Part shown: in pieces, positions 1-11,777 of the stretch | How the letters are laid out: each line of letters opens with the position of its first letter | How positions within the stretch are numbered: position 1 is the stretch's first letter | From: Homarus americanus | Taxonomy: Eukaryota; Arthropoda; Malacostraca; Decapoda; Nephropidae | Direction of reading: 5' to 3' | DNA length: 64,000 nt | NCBI RefSeq assembly: GCF_018991925.1 | Contig: NW_024737042.1 | Location: 17,575,287-17,639,286, forward strand | Translations under genes and position numbers: made by a program | Notes under the pieces: generated by a model | What the model saw: only the letters and a program-made list of their open reading frames with translations | Database searches by the model: none | Told to the model about the DNA's origin: nothing

Positions 1-325
1 AAGGCAATAGGGAAAATGTAGTCAAAACACGCCAGTACAGACCTTCACCACTCACTATACCCCCTCCATCACACACACACACAACAACTCCCCTTTGCAT
101 AATAACAAAGACACACTTGATGACCTGCCAGTATATTAGTATTACTATATTAGACTCTACAGCCCTGGCTAGTAAGCGGCTGTCCAAGATCTGGCCTATT
201 GTTTGTCGATGTTCTACGGCCATTGTTCAGGTCACTCAGGGGTTAAAGTTGTATTGTTAAGGTCTATTGTTGTGTTGATGGTGTATGAATGTTAATGTTT
301 TCAATAGTGGTTGCTCTCCATTGTG
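1..325. other. Unique flank, no gene seen
   Basis: I see only a short CA run near 75-85 and AT-rich single-copy-looking sequence. No open reading frame or RNA gene is supported here. Confidence 0.5.
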
Positions 326-1450
326 TTTAGTTTTATGATCGCCAGTGTTGATTGGATTGTATGATCGCCAGTGGTGTTGGCTCTGTATGATCGCCAGTGG
401 TGTTGGCTGTGTATGTTCGCTCGTGTTGATTGTATTGTATGATCGCCAGTGTTGATTGGATTGTATGATCGCCAATGGTGTTTGATGTGTATGATCGCCA
501 GTGTTGATTGTATTGTATGATCGCCAGTGGTGTTTGCTGTGTATGATCGCCAGTGTTGGTTGTATTGTATGATCGCCAGTGGTGTTGTTGGCTGGTAATA
601 TGTTCGCCGGTGTTGATTGTGTGTATGATCGCCAAGTGGTGTTGGCTGTGTATGATCGCCAAAGTGTTGATTGTATTGTATGATCGCCAGTGGTGTTGGC
701 TGTGTATGATCGCCAGTGTTGATTGTATTGTATGATCGCCCGGTGGTGTTGGCTGTGTATGATCGCCAGTGTTGGTTGTATTGTATGATCGCCAGTGGTG
801 TTGGCTGTGTATGATCGCCAGTGTTGGTTGGATTGTATGATCGCCAGTGGTGTTGGCTGTGTATGATCGCCAGTGTTGGTTGTATTGTATGATCACGCAA
901 GTGTGTTTGCTGTGTATGATCGCCAGTGTTGGTTGTATTGTATGATCGCCAGTGGTGTTGGCTGTATGTTCGCCAGTGTTGATTGTGTATGATCGCAAGT
1001 GGTACTTTGCTGTGTATGATCGCCAGTGTTGATTGTATTGTATGATCGCCAGTGGTGTTGGCTGTGGCATATGATCCGCCAGTGTTAGTTTGTATTGTAT
1101 GATCGCCAATGGTGTTGGATGTGTATGTTCGCCAGTGGTGTTGGCTGTGTATGTTCGCCAGTGTTGATTGTATTGTATGATCGCCAGTGGTGTTTGCTGT
1201 GTATGATCGCCAGTGTTGATTGTATTGTATGATCGCCAGTGGTGTGGGTGTATTGTATGATGTGTATGTTCGCCAGTGTTGATTGTATTGTATGATCGCC
1301 AGTGGTGTATGATCGCCAGTGTTGATTGTATTGTATGATCGCCAGTGGTGTTGGCTGTGTATGTTCGCCAGTGTTGATTGTATTGTATGATCGCCAGTGG
1401 TGTTGGCTGTGTATGTTCGCCAGTGTTGATTGTATTGTATGAACGCCAGT
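326..1450. repeat. 26-bp minisatellite with 52-bp dimer
   Basis: About 40 tandem copies of a 26-bp unit that begins GTATGATCGCCAGTG. Two versions alternate: one continues TTGATTGTATT, the other GTGTTGGCTGT, so the true period is 52 bp. Some units read TGTTCGCC instead of TGATCGCC. Indels are scattered, as in a mutating VNTR. The long reading frames on both strands (for example Asn/Thr/His-rich peptides on the minus strand) follow from the repeat and are not genes. Confidence 0.93.
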
Positions 1451-2609
1451 AAATGTCTTATCAATTAATAATCTAGATCGCCATAATACTCGCCCTCCCG
1501 CACAATAATGAAAAATCCCGACTACTATGCTCTTCAACATAAGTCAAATGAATAACTAAAAAAATAATAAAAAAAAAGACGGATACTTAATAATTTTTCT
1601 TCCTTATATAATTAAGAACATAAGAAATACCATAAAAGCGTCTCATTTTATTTTTTTTTTGTCTTAACGTGAGTGGTGTCGGTCAAAACAGCGTAAAATA
1701 TGTGACCTGTTCAATATTCTGGTCACTACAGATGGGTTACACGAATTGACTTATATCTCAAAAGCAATCACACACGAGAGCTTACACTGTTGATCCTTTC
1801 TGTTATGCTCTATCAAATATGAATATAAAATAGAGGATTTATCACGTTTTCAATATTAATGTTTTCTACAGACAAACACACAAACATCCAAACGACTCTT
1901 GACAGACCCTCATCTTATGATATCAATATTCCAAGACACAAAAATGGAAAATATGATAAATGAAGAAAAATTAGTGGAAATAATTTTTTCTCGTGAACTG
2001 CTATTACTCTTTATGCTGCAGTACGTGGAGGTATAACAGACTGGATTATGACATCAGTAGGCTCAGATAAAGTGTTTTTCTGTTATAATTACTTTAGTAA
2101 ATCCAGGCACCAGTGAATCATTCATTTGTTTATTTTTGTAGTTTATCGTCAGGATGTGTCTGTGTGAAGATTTGTAACTCATATCAGATTTACGCCAACA
2201 TATATTAAGTTACTAAATATTTGCAAATATTATGCACAAGACAGAAATATATTTTCTAGCTCTCTAGTCTTTATTTATATAATAATTTCTTCTTGGTGGT
2301 AAACATTCTTTTTTGTCATCACTAAAGTAAAATTTCTCATCAAAGATAATTTACCAGATGAATGCAATCAGTTAATTATCTCCTTAGAACACCGTGAACA
2401 GTAAAGCGCTAATATTTATTCACAAACCTCACTGATGTTGACGAATAAGATTTAAGAAATCTTAATCTGGCGATATTAAAAAAAAGATAATGTGTGAATT
2501 ATGAAAATTGAAACGATAAATTCTTGGAACATAACGCCGTGAGAGGTGAGTGAATGCAAGTCCTATTGATTAATCAGCGTAATGTCAACAGGTAATTGAA
2601 GTAAAACGT
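1451..2609. other. AT-rich unique sequence
   Basis: AT-rich, with short A and T runs around 1560-1660 and 2470. I see no coding potential, repeat array or RNA gene. Confidence 0.5.
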
Positions 2610-2912
2610 TCAAGTAGAGGTCCCTCGGTAACAGCACCTTTGTTTTATATAAATATTCACCCAAATGAATAACATCAACTTATTCACCAAGTTATTCAAC
2701 AATGACTCAACCTGTTGGCGATAATAGACGGCTGAGCTTGTAACTCTCTCAGAGGTCGAGCTCAGGTCAGCTGATTCATCAAACAACCGGCTGACTCTTT
2801 CAAGCCTAGAGATGGAGCAGAACCTCACCACTTGATCAGGGAAGAGCACGTCACTCGAATGTTCTCTCAAAGTGTATTCACAACACTTCTCTGGAGATAA
2901 TTCATAATTCAT
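2610..2912 (-). CDS. Unrecognised 100-aa reading frame, possible exon
   Basis: This minus-strand frame has balanced, non-repetitive composition (start MNYELSPEKCCEYTL; charged and polar core SRLERVSRLFDESADLSS), unlike most frames in the window. I do not recognise a family. The last 25 or so residues turn AT-rich and unlikely. The frame contains a TTG|GTGAATAAG-like splice-donor candidate near 2697, so an exon of about 70 codons is conceivable. No promoter, acceptor or neighbouring exon was found. It may equally be chance or a decayed mobile-element fragment. Confidence 0.17.
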   Translation of the reverse strand: MNYELSPEKCCEYTLREHSSDVLFPDQVVRFCSISRLERVSRLFDESADLSSTSERVTSSAVYYRQQVESLLNNLVNKLMLFIWVNIYIKQRCCYRGTST

Positions 2913-3980
2913 TCTCTCAGATTACAACTGTGTTTATAGTTGCTTCGACAATAATGGAAAAACAGCAAGAAGTGTTTACATCAAACCCAGCCAATTAAAG
3001 AGTTCCAGAACTTAATTAAAACAATTAATGTGAGACCTAAACAGCTATCACACCTCGCGTCACCCCAACACCTATTGCTGCTGGCGGACATGTTCGCTAT
3101 TTTATGTAATTTGTTTCATATTTTGTTTTAATTGACTGAACTAATTTAGAATAAAAAAAAAATTTAATTTTTCCTTTCGAAACTTTGTTGTTCCTGACAT
3201 AAATAAAAATACACACACACACATTTATATAAAGGACACATTACCTACTATAGATGCAATTTTGGATCCATCGTTTCAGACAAGAGAGAGAGAATATACT
3301 GTTTCCCTTTTTCCTGTGTGATTTTATCAAGATTTATCTTATCCACATTTCCATTGTGGATCTACATGAAAAAAAAAATAAAAAAAAATAAAAAAATGAC
3401 TTTACCCGTTGAGGACGATGGTTTGACCCTTTGATAACAACGGCTTAACACTTTATGAACAATGGCTTAACCCTTTGAAGACGATAGCTTCAACCTTTAG
3501 GGAAATGATGTAATACCTTGTCCATCACTGATTCTGAAACATAGGACCTCTCCGTCATAAAGAACCTTATAGTACAGTACCTATATCTTTGATCACTCTA
3601 GACTCCTGAGGCAGTATTCATAATGTTGTTCTTTTTGGTAACACGTCAGGCAGACTTGAGCACCATAACTGCTTCCCTACCTGCAAGATTCTCTGAGCAT
3701 TGTCTTTTTTTCAGCGCCTAACTCTCTGCTCTTCCAGACGTCCTTACTGATTCCTCCCCATTTGGCAGTTCACCTGATTAGACTGAACTCTGTAAGTTAG
3801 TTTCATCTATGTTGAATGTTACTAACGAAGCTTCCAGTCGTTGTGAAAAAAAAAATATTAGAGAAATTGTTAAACCCGGAGTGATGCTGTACTGTAAGTA
3901 TTTTCTGTCTGATATCACAAAAATGATTGGTTATTTTTCTGTTTTATTCTATTGCTAGATATATCATAATTATTTCATAA
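2913..3980. other. Unique AT-rich stretch with one dispersed repeat
   Basis: Mostly unique. It holds A-runs at 3152-3163, 3366-3396 and 3847-3856, a short CA run near 3211, and the dispersed repeat at 3299-3370 listed separately. No gene is seen. Confidence 0.5.
3299..3370 (+). repeat. Dispersed repeat shared with 37029-37135
   Basis: The segment runs from CTGTTTCCC through GTGATTTTATCAAGATTTAT to GTGGATCTACATGAA and then enters an A-rich tail. The same ordered blocks occur at 37072-37135, and the first block also occurs there inverted (37029-37061). Two copies 34 kb apart, each ending in low-complexity sequence just after CTACATGAA, point to a mobile or satellite-associated repeat with a defined 3' end. 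Confidence 0.7.
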
Positions 3981-3982
3981 AA

Positions 3983-4273
3983 TAAATACATACACACATA
4001 CATACATACAGCTACACACACACACATATACATACATAAAATAAGTAACACATACACATGCACACGTACATACATACACATATACATACATACACATACA
4101 CACATACACACATACATACATACACATATACACACACACACATATACACACATTACTAAAATAAGTAACATACACATACATGCATGTATGGCTTACGCAC
4201 GTATACACACAAATAAGTAAATACACACATACACACACACATATTACACATATATTACACACATATACACAAC
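3983..4273. repeat. CA/TACA compound microsatellite
   Basis: Interrupted CACACA and CATACATACA motifs over about 290 bp. The Cys/Val/Tyr-rich minus-strand frames here are products of the repeat. Confidence 0.93.
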
Positions 4274-4299
4274 AATAATACCCCAAAACAGTGTGAAGG

Positions 4300-4540
4300 A
4301 CTTTGTTGGCGCCAATATCAAGTCACACGAATGTTTAAAAGACCAGCACCCACAGTACCAGTTCTATAGTTAATCTATATGTTGACTATGTTTCTTATAT
4401 TTTTTGTATTGAAACTTTTGTCAATCAAGTGACCCACTGCCTGATTTCACCATATGCAATTTATCATCCCTGCTCATTGTATATTTTCAGCTTTCGGGCT
4501 GCCATATTATCTTAATAAATCGTTAATTATTATTATCATA
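4300..4540 (+). mobile_element. CR1/L2-like LINE, 3'-UTR end only
   Basis: The stretch near 4480-4540 (TGTATATTTTCAGC, then GGGCTGCC, TTAATAAAT, and an ATT/ATC tail) matches, block by block, the 3' end of the LINE at 4598-5777 (TGTATATTTTCAGC near 5706, GGCTGC, TTAATAAAC, TTATT tail). This is therefore a severely 5'-truncated copy of the same family directly upstream of the second copy. The 5' limit is uncertain; no coding sequence remains. Confidence 0.65.
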
Positions 4541-4597
4541 AAGCAGCTACACACACTTACAAACAAGCTACACACACACACACACACACATACTTAC

Positions 4598-5917
<1,320 letters not shown>

Positions 5918-6025
5918 AAGCTCAGCCTAAATTAAGGTACTGATAAGGCAGCCAGCACAATAGGCAGAAGCATATAAACTATCACCCCGAACATAAAACA
6001 TTGTCCTTCCCCCATGACACTGACA

Positions 6026-6338
6026 CCCGGAGTTTTAAACACCCTCTTCCGTTGAAGAGGTTCGTCGTGTTTCAACCCGAGCTTGAAAAAACTAAATGAG
6101 TCCTGGAGGACACCGCATTACAGTATTTGACGGGGTGATGTGGCGGTAAAATTAACTAATTACAATAAAATTAATTTATAATATTGCAATTAGTTAATTT
6201 TCCCGCCACACCACCCCGTCAAGTTCTGTACTACGGTGTCCTCCAGGACTCCTTCTTTCTCTCTTTTTTTCTTTTTTTTTAACTAGGGTTTAAACACGAC
6301 GACCCTTTTCAACGGAAGAGGGTTGTTAAAACTCCGGG
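6026..6338. mobile_element. Foldback (MITE-like) element
   Basis: A 313-bp segment in which nearly the whole left half is the inverted complement of the right half. Outer ends are CCCGG at 6026 and CCGGG at 6338. The arms share CCGGAGTTTTAA, CCCTCTTCCGTTGAA, GTCGTGTTT, GTCCTGGAGGACACCG and TTGACGGGGTG blocks, with the centre near 6168-6186 in AT-rich sequence. There is no coding capacity. Such structures are typical of foldback or MITE-type non-autonomous DNA transposons. No clear target site duplication was seen. Confidence 0.85.
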
Positions 6339-6678
6339 CAATAGCCTCTTCACGTTACTAAAGCCATGACACATCTCTGCTGGTGTCCTTTTCCATATCA
6401 TTCCACCGTAAATCTCCCAACCATACTTTTCCATCTCTCACAACTATACCATACACGTGAAAACTTGCAAGTTCACAATCCTGTCCTCATATACTGAGAG
6501 AGAGAGAGAGAGAGAGATCCTTCTTTCCCATTCGTATATAAGTTCTTGGTTATTACTTCAGTCGCCTCTTAATTTTTAGAAACTAGAAAAAACACTTTTT
6601 GTTACTTTGTTTAAAACACAAGAAAATATTCTGACACAGTCCGGGTTTGTTGTGGGATGTTGTACCATAGTGCAGCTC

Positions 6679-6709
<31 letters not shown>

Positions 6710-6739
6710 CCCTTCATTCACAACTTTAACTTTTCTCTC
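6339..6739. other. Unique sequence with GA and CT tracts
   Basis: Contains a (GA)n run at 6498-6518 and a (CT)n run at 6675-6711. Nothing else is recognised. Confidence 0.6.
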
Positions 6740-7640
6740 GATAACTTGGGTGAATATATTTCTTGTTGCGCGAGATATTTCAAAAGCCTTCAACAAAGTT
6801 TGGCATCAAGATCTTCTTTCCATATAGACTTCCTACTACTGCCACTACCCTCGTCTCCTGCATGGATCTCTCTCATCCTCTTTACTAAACTGGATTATTT
6901 CTTTAAGTTGCATGTGAATTATATACTCCTATGTGGTGGCCTGCATCAGGGAGTGTATCTTTTAACTACTCCATTTGCTTCATGTATCAGTGAGCCTCTA
7001 TTAAAGAACCAGAGGCAACATGAACTCATAGATAGATGACATGAGTGTCCTGTCTCGCTCTGGTGATACGCTACCAGCCAGCCCCCTGCAGGCCACTTAA
7101 ACTTTTATATCCATCCTCAGCTCAGATGGCACTGCCATGATACGAGGAATGTCAACTGCGTAACATTTATTGTATTTAAAATTTAAACAATGACTATTTC
7201 TAACTCGCAAAACAATACTTTCTTGTTGTTCCTTACATTATTCTAGTTCCTTTTTCCTACATCATTATCCGAGGAAGGGATGTAACTAGCCGTCATATAA
7301 TCACTAAAATTAATAAAGTGCTAATAAAAATAACTTTGCTTTCTCTCTCCGCATTTTCATGCTTCTGTCTCTCAATTACCTCTTTAATATTTCCATCCGG
7401 ATTTCAATTCCAACCTCTTTTGAACCCATTTCTGTCTCTGAATGTTCTCACGTTACTTTAATGGTGAATGTTCTAATACGATAAAACCATTACCTCACGT
7501 TTCTTTGAGCCCATATGGTCGACTTAGTGACCCACTGCTTTTCGTCAACACATACTATACAGATAACGTCCTCCCTCTGCCTTATAACAGTGAAACTCTC
7601 CCTGCACAAGACCTTCCATTCCTCACATAACTTGCGGCTC
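6740..7640 (+). mobile_element. Decayed Jockey-like LINE relic
   Basis: Two recognisable islands lie on the same strand. At 6765-6824 the frame reads VARDISKAFNKVWHQDLLSI, the RT motif A of Jockey-type LINEs. Downstream (about 6940-7015) a degenerate GLHQGV (for GVPQGS) precedes LLKN. At 7442-7627 the frame reads FSRYFNGECSN ... LPAQDLPF, resembling the C-terminal block common to decapod Jockey-like ORF2 proteins. The distance between islands is shorter than in an intact ORF2, and stops and frameshifts separate them, so the copy is old and internally deleted. Confidence 0.6.
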
Positions 7641-7848
7641 TTCTGGTGAAGTGCCATATTTTTATCCTAAGATGCAAGTCATGCCACGCTAGAGTGTGAG
7701 GCAGATTGTTAGTTGTTTTATTGTGTTGCTTGTTGTAATATTCTTCTCCCTTTCTACTTTTACAAATAATTATGATAAAGATTATAATCTTAATCATATT
7801 GTTATTCTTGTCAGCATTATCGTCAGCAATATCAGTTTCATCATCAGC

Positions 7849-8134
<286 letters not shown>

Positions 8135-8429
8135 CGGTATGGTCATCATTGTTACCATATTGGATGACAACTTCATTGTTCAAATAATGATTTCTTTCCA
8201 ATTCTCCAAGAGCTAAACACTTATCAAAAGACCTAAGAAATGCATTAAAAGTAAAACATCACTGGAGCGAATGTAAGCCCTGTCTGCTGACCGTTACCAT
8301 GGCAGGATAAGTATCGACCTTGTATTGCTTTTATTGTAGATTAAAGTAGTCACCGCTGGAGACAGACTCACGTCATCGTTCTTTTAACCCCTGAAACACC
8401 TCATCTCTTATCATGGCACAAACAATTAT

Positions 8430-8640
8430 CAAGGCAAAACTTGGTCAACTTTGGCACGATTTCCACCAAAAGCTTATTACGTAGACCCTGTTACATGTTG
8501 GTCAACCTCTCCAAGTTTGCTGCAAATTTACAGAAATGTTCTCGAGTTATTTTATGGACAAACAGACAGACACACACACACAGGGCCGAAAACATTACCC
8601 TGCCTAGAAGTTGTTGGTAGGGTAATTTTTACATACTAAT
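8430..8640 (+). repeat. Probable dispersed repeat (GACAGACACACA type)
   Basis: The order is a low-GC body, then CTCGAGTTATTTTATGGAC, an AAACAGACAGACACACAC run, GGGCCGAAAACATTACCCTG, and TTGGTAGGGTAAT. This order is familiar from a dispersed repeat type in marine invertebrate genomes and is mirrored in looser form at 9600-9820. Function is unknown. The assignment rests on recognition and was not searched. Confidence 0.4.
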
Positions 8641-10300
8641 TTGAATGTTTCGTAGCTGAAGCAGTTATAGCTTCCCTTAATTTAAAGATATGTGAAGGTG
8701 ATTTTTATTACATTGCCAAATGCACACACAAGGAAAATTAAAGCGGAGAGAAGCAGGAAAAGACAGATCAATGTATACGTCAAAAGAGGAGAAAGGAAGA
8801 ACGAAACTGGGAAGAAGATCCTATTACAACGGGTCGAAAGAAAGTAAGGAACAGCGAAAAGGTAAAGGCTCCCCTCGTGTGGGACAGAATGGAGGTTGAC
8901 ACCATCAAGTGTTGTCCACAGAGAGAAGAAAGTGGCCCCCCAAATAGTGGCCATCACAGGGAGAAAAGGCATCGCCCGCTTCACGCCCTCCCTGGTGATG
9001 CCTTCATGGGTGATTGAGGCCGCTCGATGACGTACACAATTTAATATTTTCAGCGTGAATAATCTAGTCGACTGAACTACTCTCACGTACATTCTGGCTC
9101 CTTCTAGACAGAAATTGTTCAGTAGAAAGTAACATGTCGACCGGGAAGAAAATGTATTTGTTGTTGTTTATTCTCTTATCACAATGTGTTGAAATTCTTG
9201 GGGATCAAAGATTTTACTCATTCAATTAACGCGGAGTTTAGGATTGGAACTGTGAACTAAGAAAATATGGCTCTCTTTATCTATGATTTTTATTTTATTT
9301 TCTCCTTCTTCTGAGTCTTGTGGGTGAAGAGAAGCAGAAACCTAAAAAAAATATAATCTAAAATGTGAAAAAAGGGAAAAGTGAAGAAGAGAACACTTGG
9401 CCATTTCCCGCTGAGTGATGTGTCACCACGAGGGTCGCAGGAGATAGCTAGTCAGGCCCCGGGAGGGACCGGCGAGGAGCCACGTACAGTTTTTTTTCTT
9501 TTTTCTCTCTTTTTTTCCCCCATAGGGATGACACGAGCTACAGCCAGCGACCCGCCCACTCAAACGCTTCAGTCAGGAAAGGTTGACCAAAATAGATAAG
9601 TTGTAGTAAACAGTAAATAGATTGGTTTGGTGGCCCCCATCAGGAGACTGCAGGGTTTATTGTGTTAAGTTTGTCTGTGTGTCTGTCTTAGAACAAAATA
9701 ACCAAGAACAAGTTGATCGATTTTGATATAACTGACAAATTGGCAGAGTTGTAACAATGAAATATCGATATAAATTTTGAATAAGGTGAAGTGAAGATCA
9801 AGGTCACAAAGAACGTGGTTAAGTTGTTTGACTACTACAATGTTTTTTTTTTTGTATTCTGCTTAATTCACTTTTTGATAGAATTCTGTGTTTTCTTATA
9901 TATCTGTTGGTCAAGTTGCATTTATCATCTCTTGTTGGCCCTGCCCGGTACCCTGACACGGCGCTGGGTGTTGTAGTGAGCAGTAAGAGACAGGAGTACC
10001 AACTGTGTTATCCCGACGATGCCTCATATCACCCAATACCTTGCACTCTACGGCACCCTAGTTGTTACTTCTGGTAAATGTACACCCGGTAGTAAAAATA
10101 AAAACCCTGTACTGTCCATCGATGTTAAACAAACTTCAAAACTTTTTGTTGCATAAAAATGTTGCTCTCATCCCCCACCCCCAGAAAAAGTTGGAACTGG
10201 TGCGGAATTTAACTTTGAATTGCGTTTTTTATGGTTCAAGTTGTGATGGATGTAAACCCCGGATGTTCACTCAGGCGACACATTACATACGTCCTGTGCT
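8641..10300. other. Unique stretch, no supported gene
   Basis: A 136-codon minus-strand frame (8682-9092) has a GC-richer middle (SITHEGITREGVKRAMPFLP) but a low-complexity hydrophobic end and no recognised domain. 9480-9520 is a T/C run. 9600-9820 looks like an inverted, diverged relative of the 8430-8640 repeat. Nothing else can be supported. Confidence 0.4.
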
Positions 10301-11110
10301 CGTTTGCCTCTTTCTATTTGTCTATCTGTCTGTCTGTTTGTCTGTGTGTCTGTTTCTCTCTCTCTATGTCTGTCCTTTTCTCTTTCTAAATCTCTTTCTC
10401 ACACAGAAGCACCAAATATAGCTCTTACTGGTTATGGCATACTCGTTCTCTATCACTGTTTTTCTTCATCATTCTCTTATGCTGTCTCTCTCTCTCTATC
10501 TTTATCTGTCTCTCATTCTTTCTCTTTTTATCTACCTCATTCTCTCGTTAAATTTCCTCTCATTCTTTCGCCGTATATTTTCCCTCCCATTCTTTCTCTC
10601 TTTATCTCTCAATCCTTCTCTCACTCTTTCTCCTTAAATCTTTCTCCCACTATTTCTCTTTATATTTCTGTCTCATTATTTTTCTTAATTTTTCTCTATT
10701 TCTTTCTCTATCTCATTCTTGCACTCTGAATCTGTCTCTCTTTCTCTGTCTCTCATCCTTTTTCTTTGTATCCCTCTCTCACTCTGACTTTATTTTCTCT
10801 CGTTTTGTCATTCACTCTTCATAATGGAAAACTCCTGTCAGGTGTTCTGTCCCTTTTCTCTCTCTCTTTCTCTCTTCTCTCTTTCTCTCCACTTCTGTTC
10901 TTTTCGCTCTGTTCTTTGTCTATCTCTACGTCTTACTTTGTCTTTCAATCTGTCTGCCTATCATCTCTCTCTCTTTCTCTGTCTGTCTCTCAATTTATCT
11001 GTTTGCTATCTGTATGTCTTTCTTTCTCTTTTCTTCTTTATGTCTTCCTCTTTCTCTCTTTCCATCTTTCCGTCTGCGTTTCTCATGGTCTTTCTCTCCT
11101 CTTCACTTAA
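10301..11110. repeat. Pyrimidine-rich low-complexity tract (CT/TCTG)
   Basis: About 800 bp with almost only C and T on the plus strand, dominated by TCTCTC, TTTCTC and TCTGTCTG. The overlapping Ser/Leu/Phe frames are products of composition. Long polypyrimidine tracts can form triplex DNA; no gene is supported. Confidence 0.85.
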
Positions 11111-11777
11111 CGACGGTGTTACCAACAATATACCGCTGTAGACAAGTTTGTGTTGCCACCGTGATCGTGTATTTCCTAATTACCGAGTCTGATGACCTTG
11201 TGATTGTGTATATCACTCACATTCTCTGGCACTAGTTAGCAATCCTATATAATGGTGGCACTATAATGTATCCTTCCCTTGTTCCTATATCACAGTGTAA
11301 AGCAGGTACAGTATACATGGATCTTGTTCCTAAGTATACATAGAGTATAAGGAGCTACTCTTCCCCCTGTATTAATGTTTAATATGTATCCTTCCCCTGT
11401 ATCAGCGTGAGGGAGGGGGGGGGGGTGCACAGCACAGTCTTCTGGTGACCAGGAAGGTCTCTAGTGACACCTTCTTGATCGAGAGAAAATAGCCTTTGTG
11501 ATGGTAATCCCAGGTGTGTATGTACCGGGAGACACTCGACATGCTCAGCACGTTCCCAGCAGCACCCAGCACCTCCCAGCACGTTCTAGCACCTCCCAGC
11601 ACGTCCTAGCCCCTCCCAGGATTTCCCTTCAGCCCTCGTAATAATGCTGAGGAGCGTCAATGACACAAGGAAGCCGCTAAAAGCTTCCTTGGGCGTATAT
11701 TTTGGCAGCTATTAGGAATTTCTTCGTAGTTTTAAGACGAGAGACAGGGAGCAAAAACGAGACTTTGAATATTATGT
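11111..11777. other. Unique stretch with a short imperfect repeat
   Basis: Mostly unique. A G-run lies at 11412-11425. Between 11565 and 11625 a roughly 15-bp motif (AGCACCTCCCAGCAC) repeats four times imperfectly. No gene is seen. Confidence 0.5.

Noticed and set aside
326..1540. 387-codon minus-strand frame over the first minisatellite
   Set aside because: Pure translation of the 26-bp repeat, with frame jumps at each indel.
8682..9092. 136-codon frame as a gene
   Set aside because: The second half is hydrophobic low complexity, there is no recognised domain, and composition alone is insufficient.
10301..11235. Ser/Leu-rich transmembrane-like proteins
   Set aside because: Caused by pyrimidine-rich composition.
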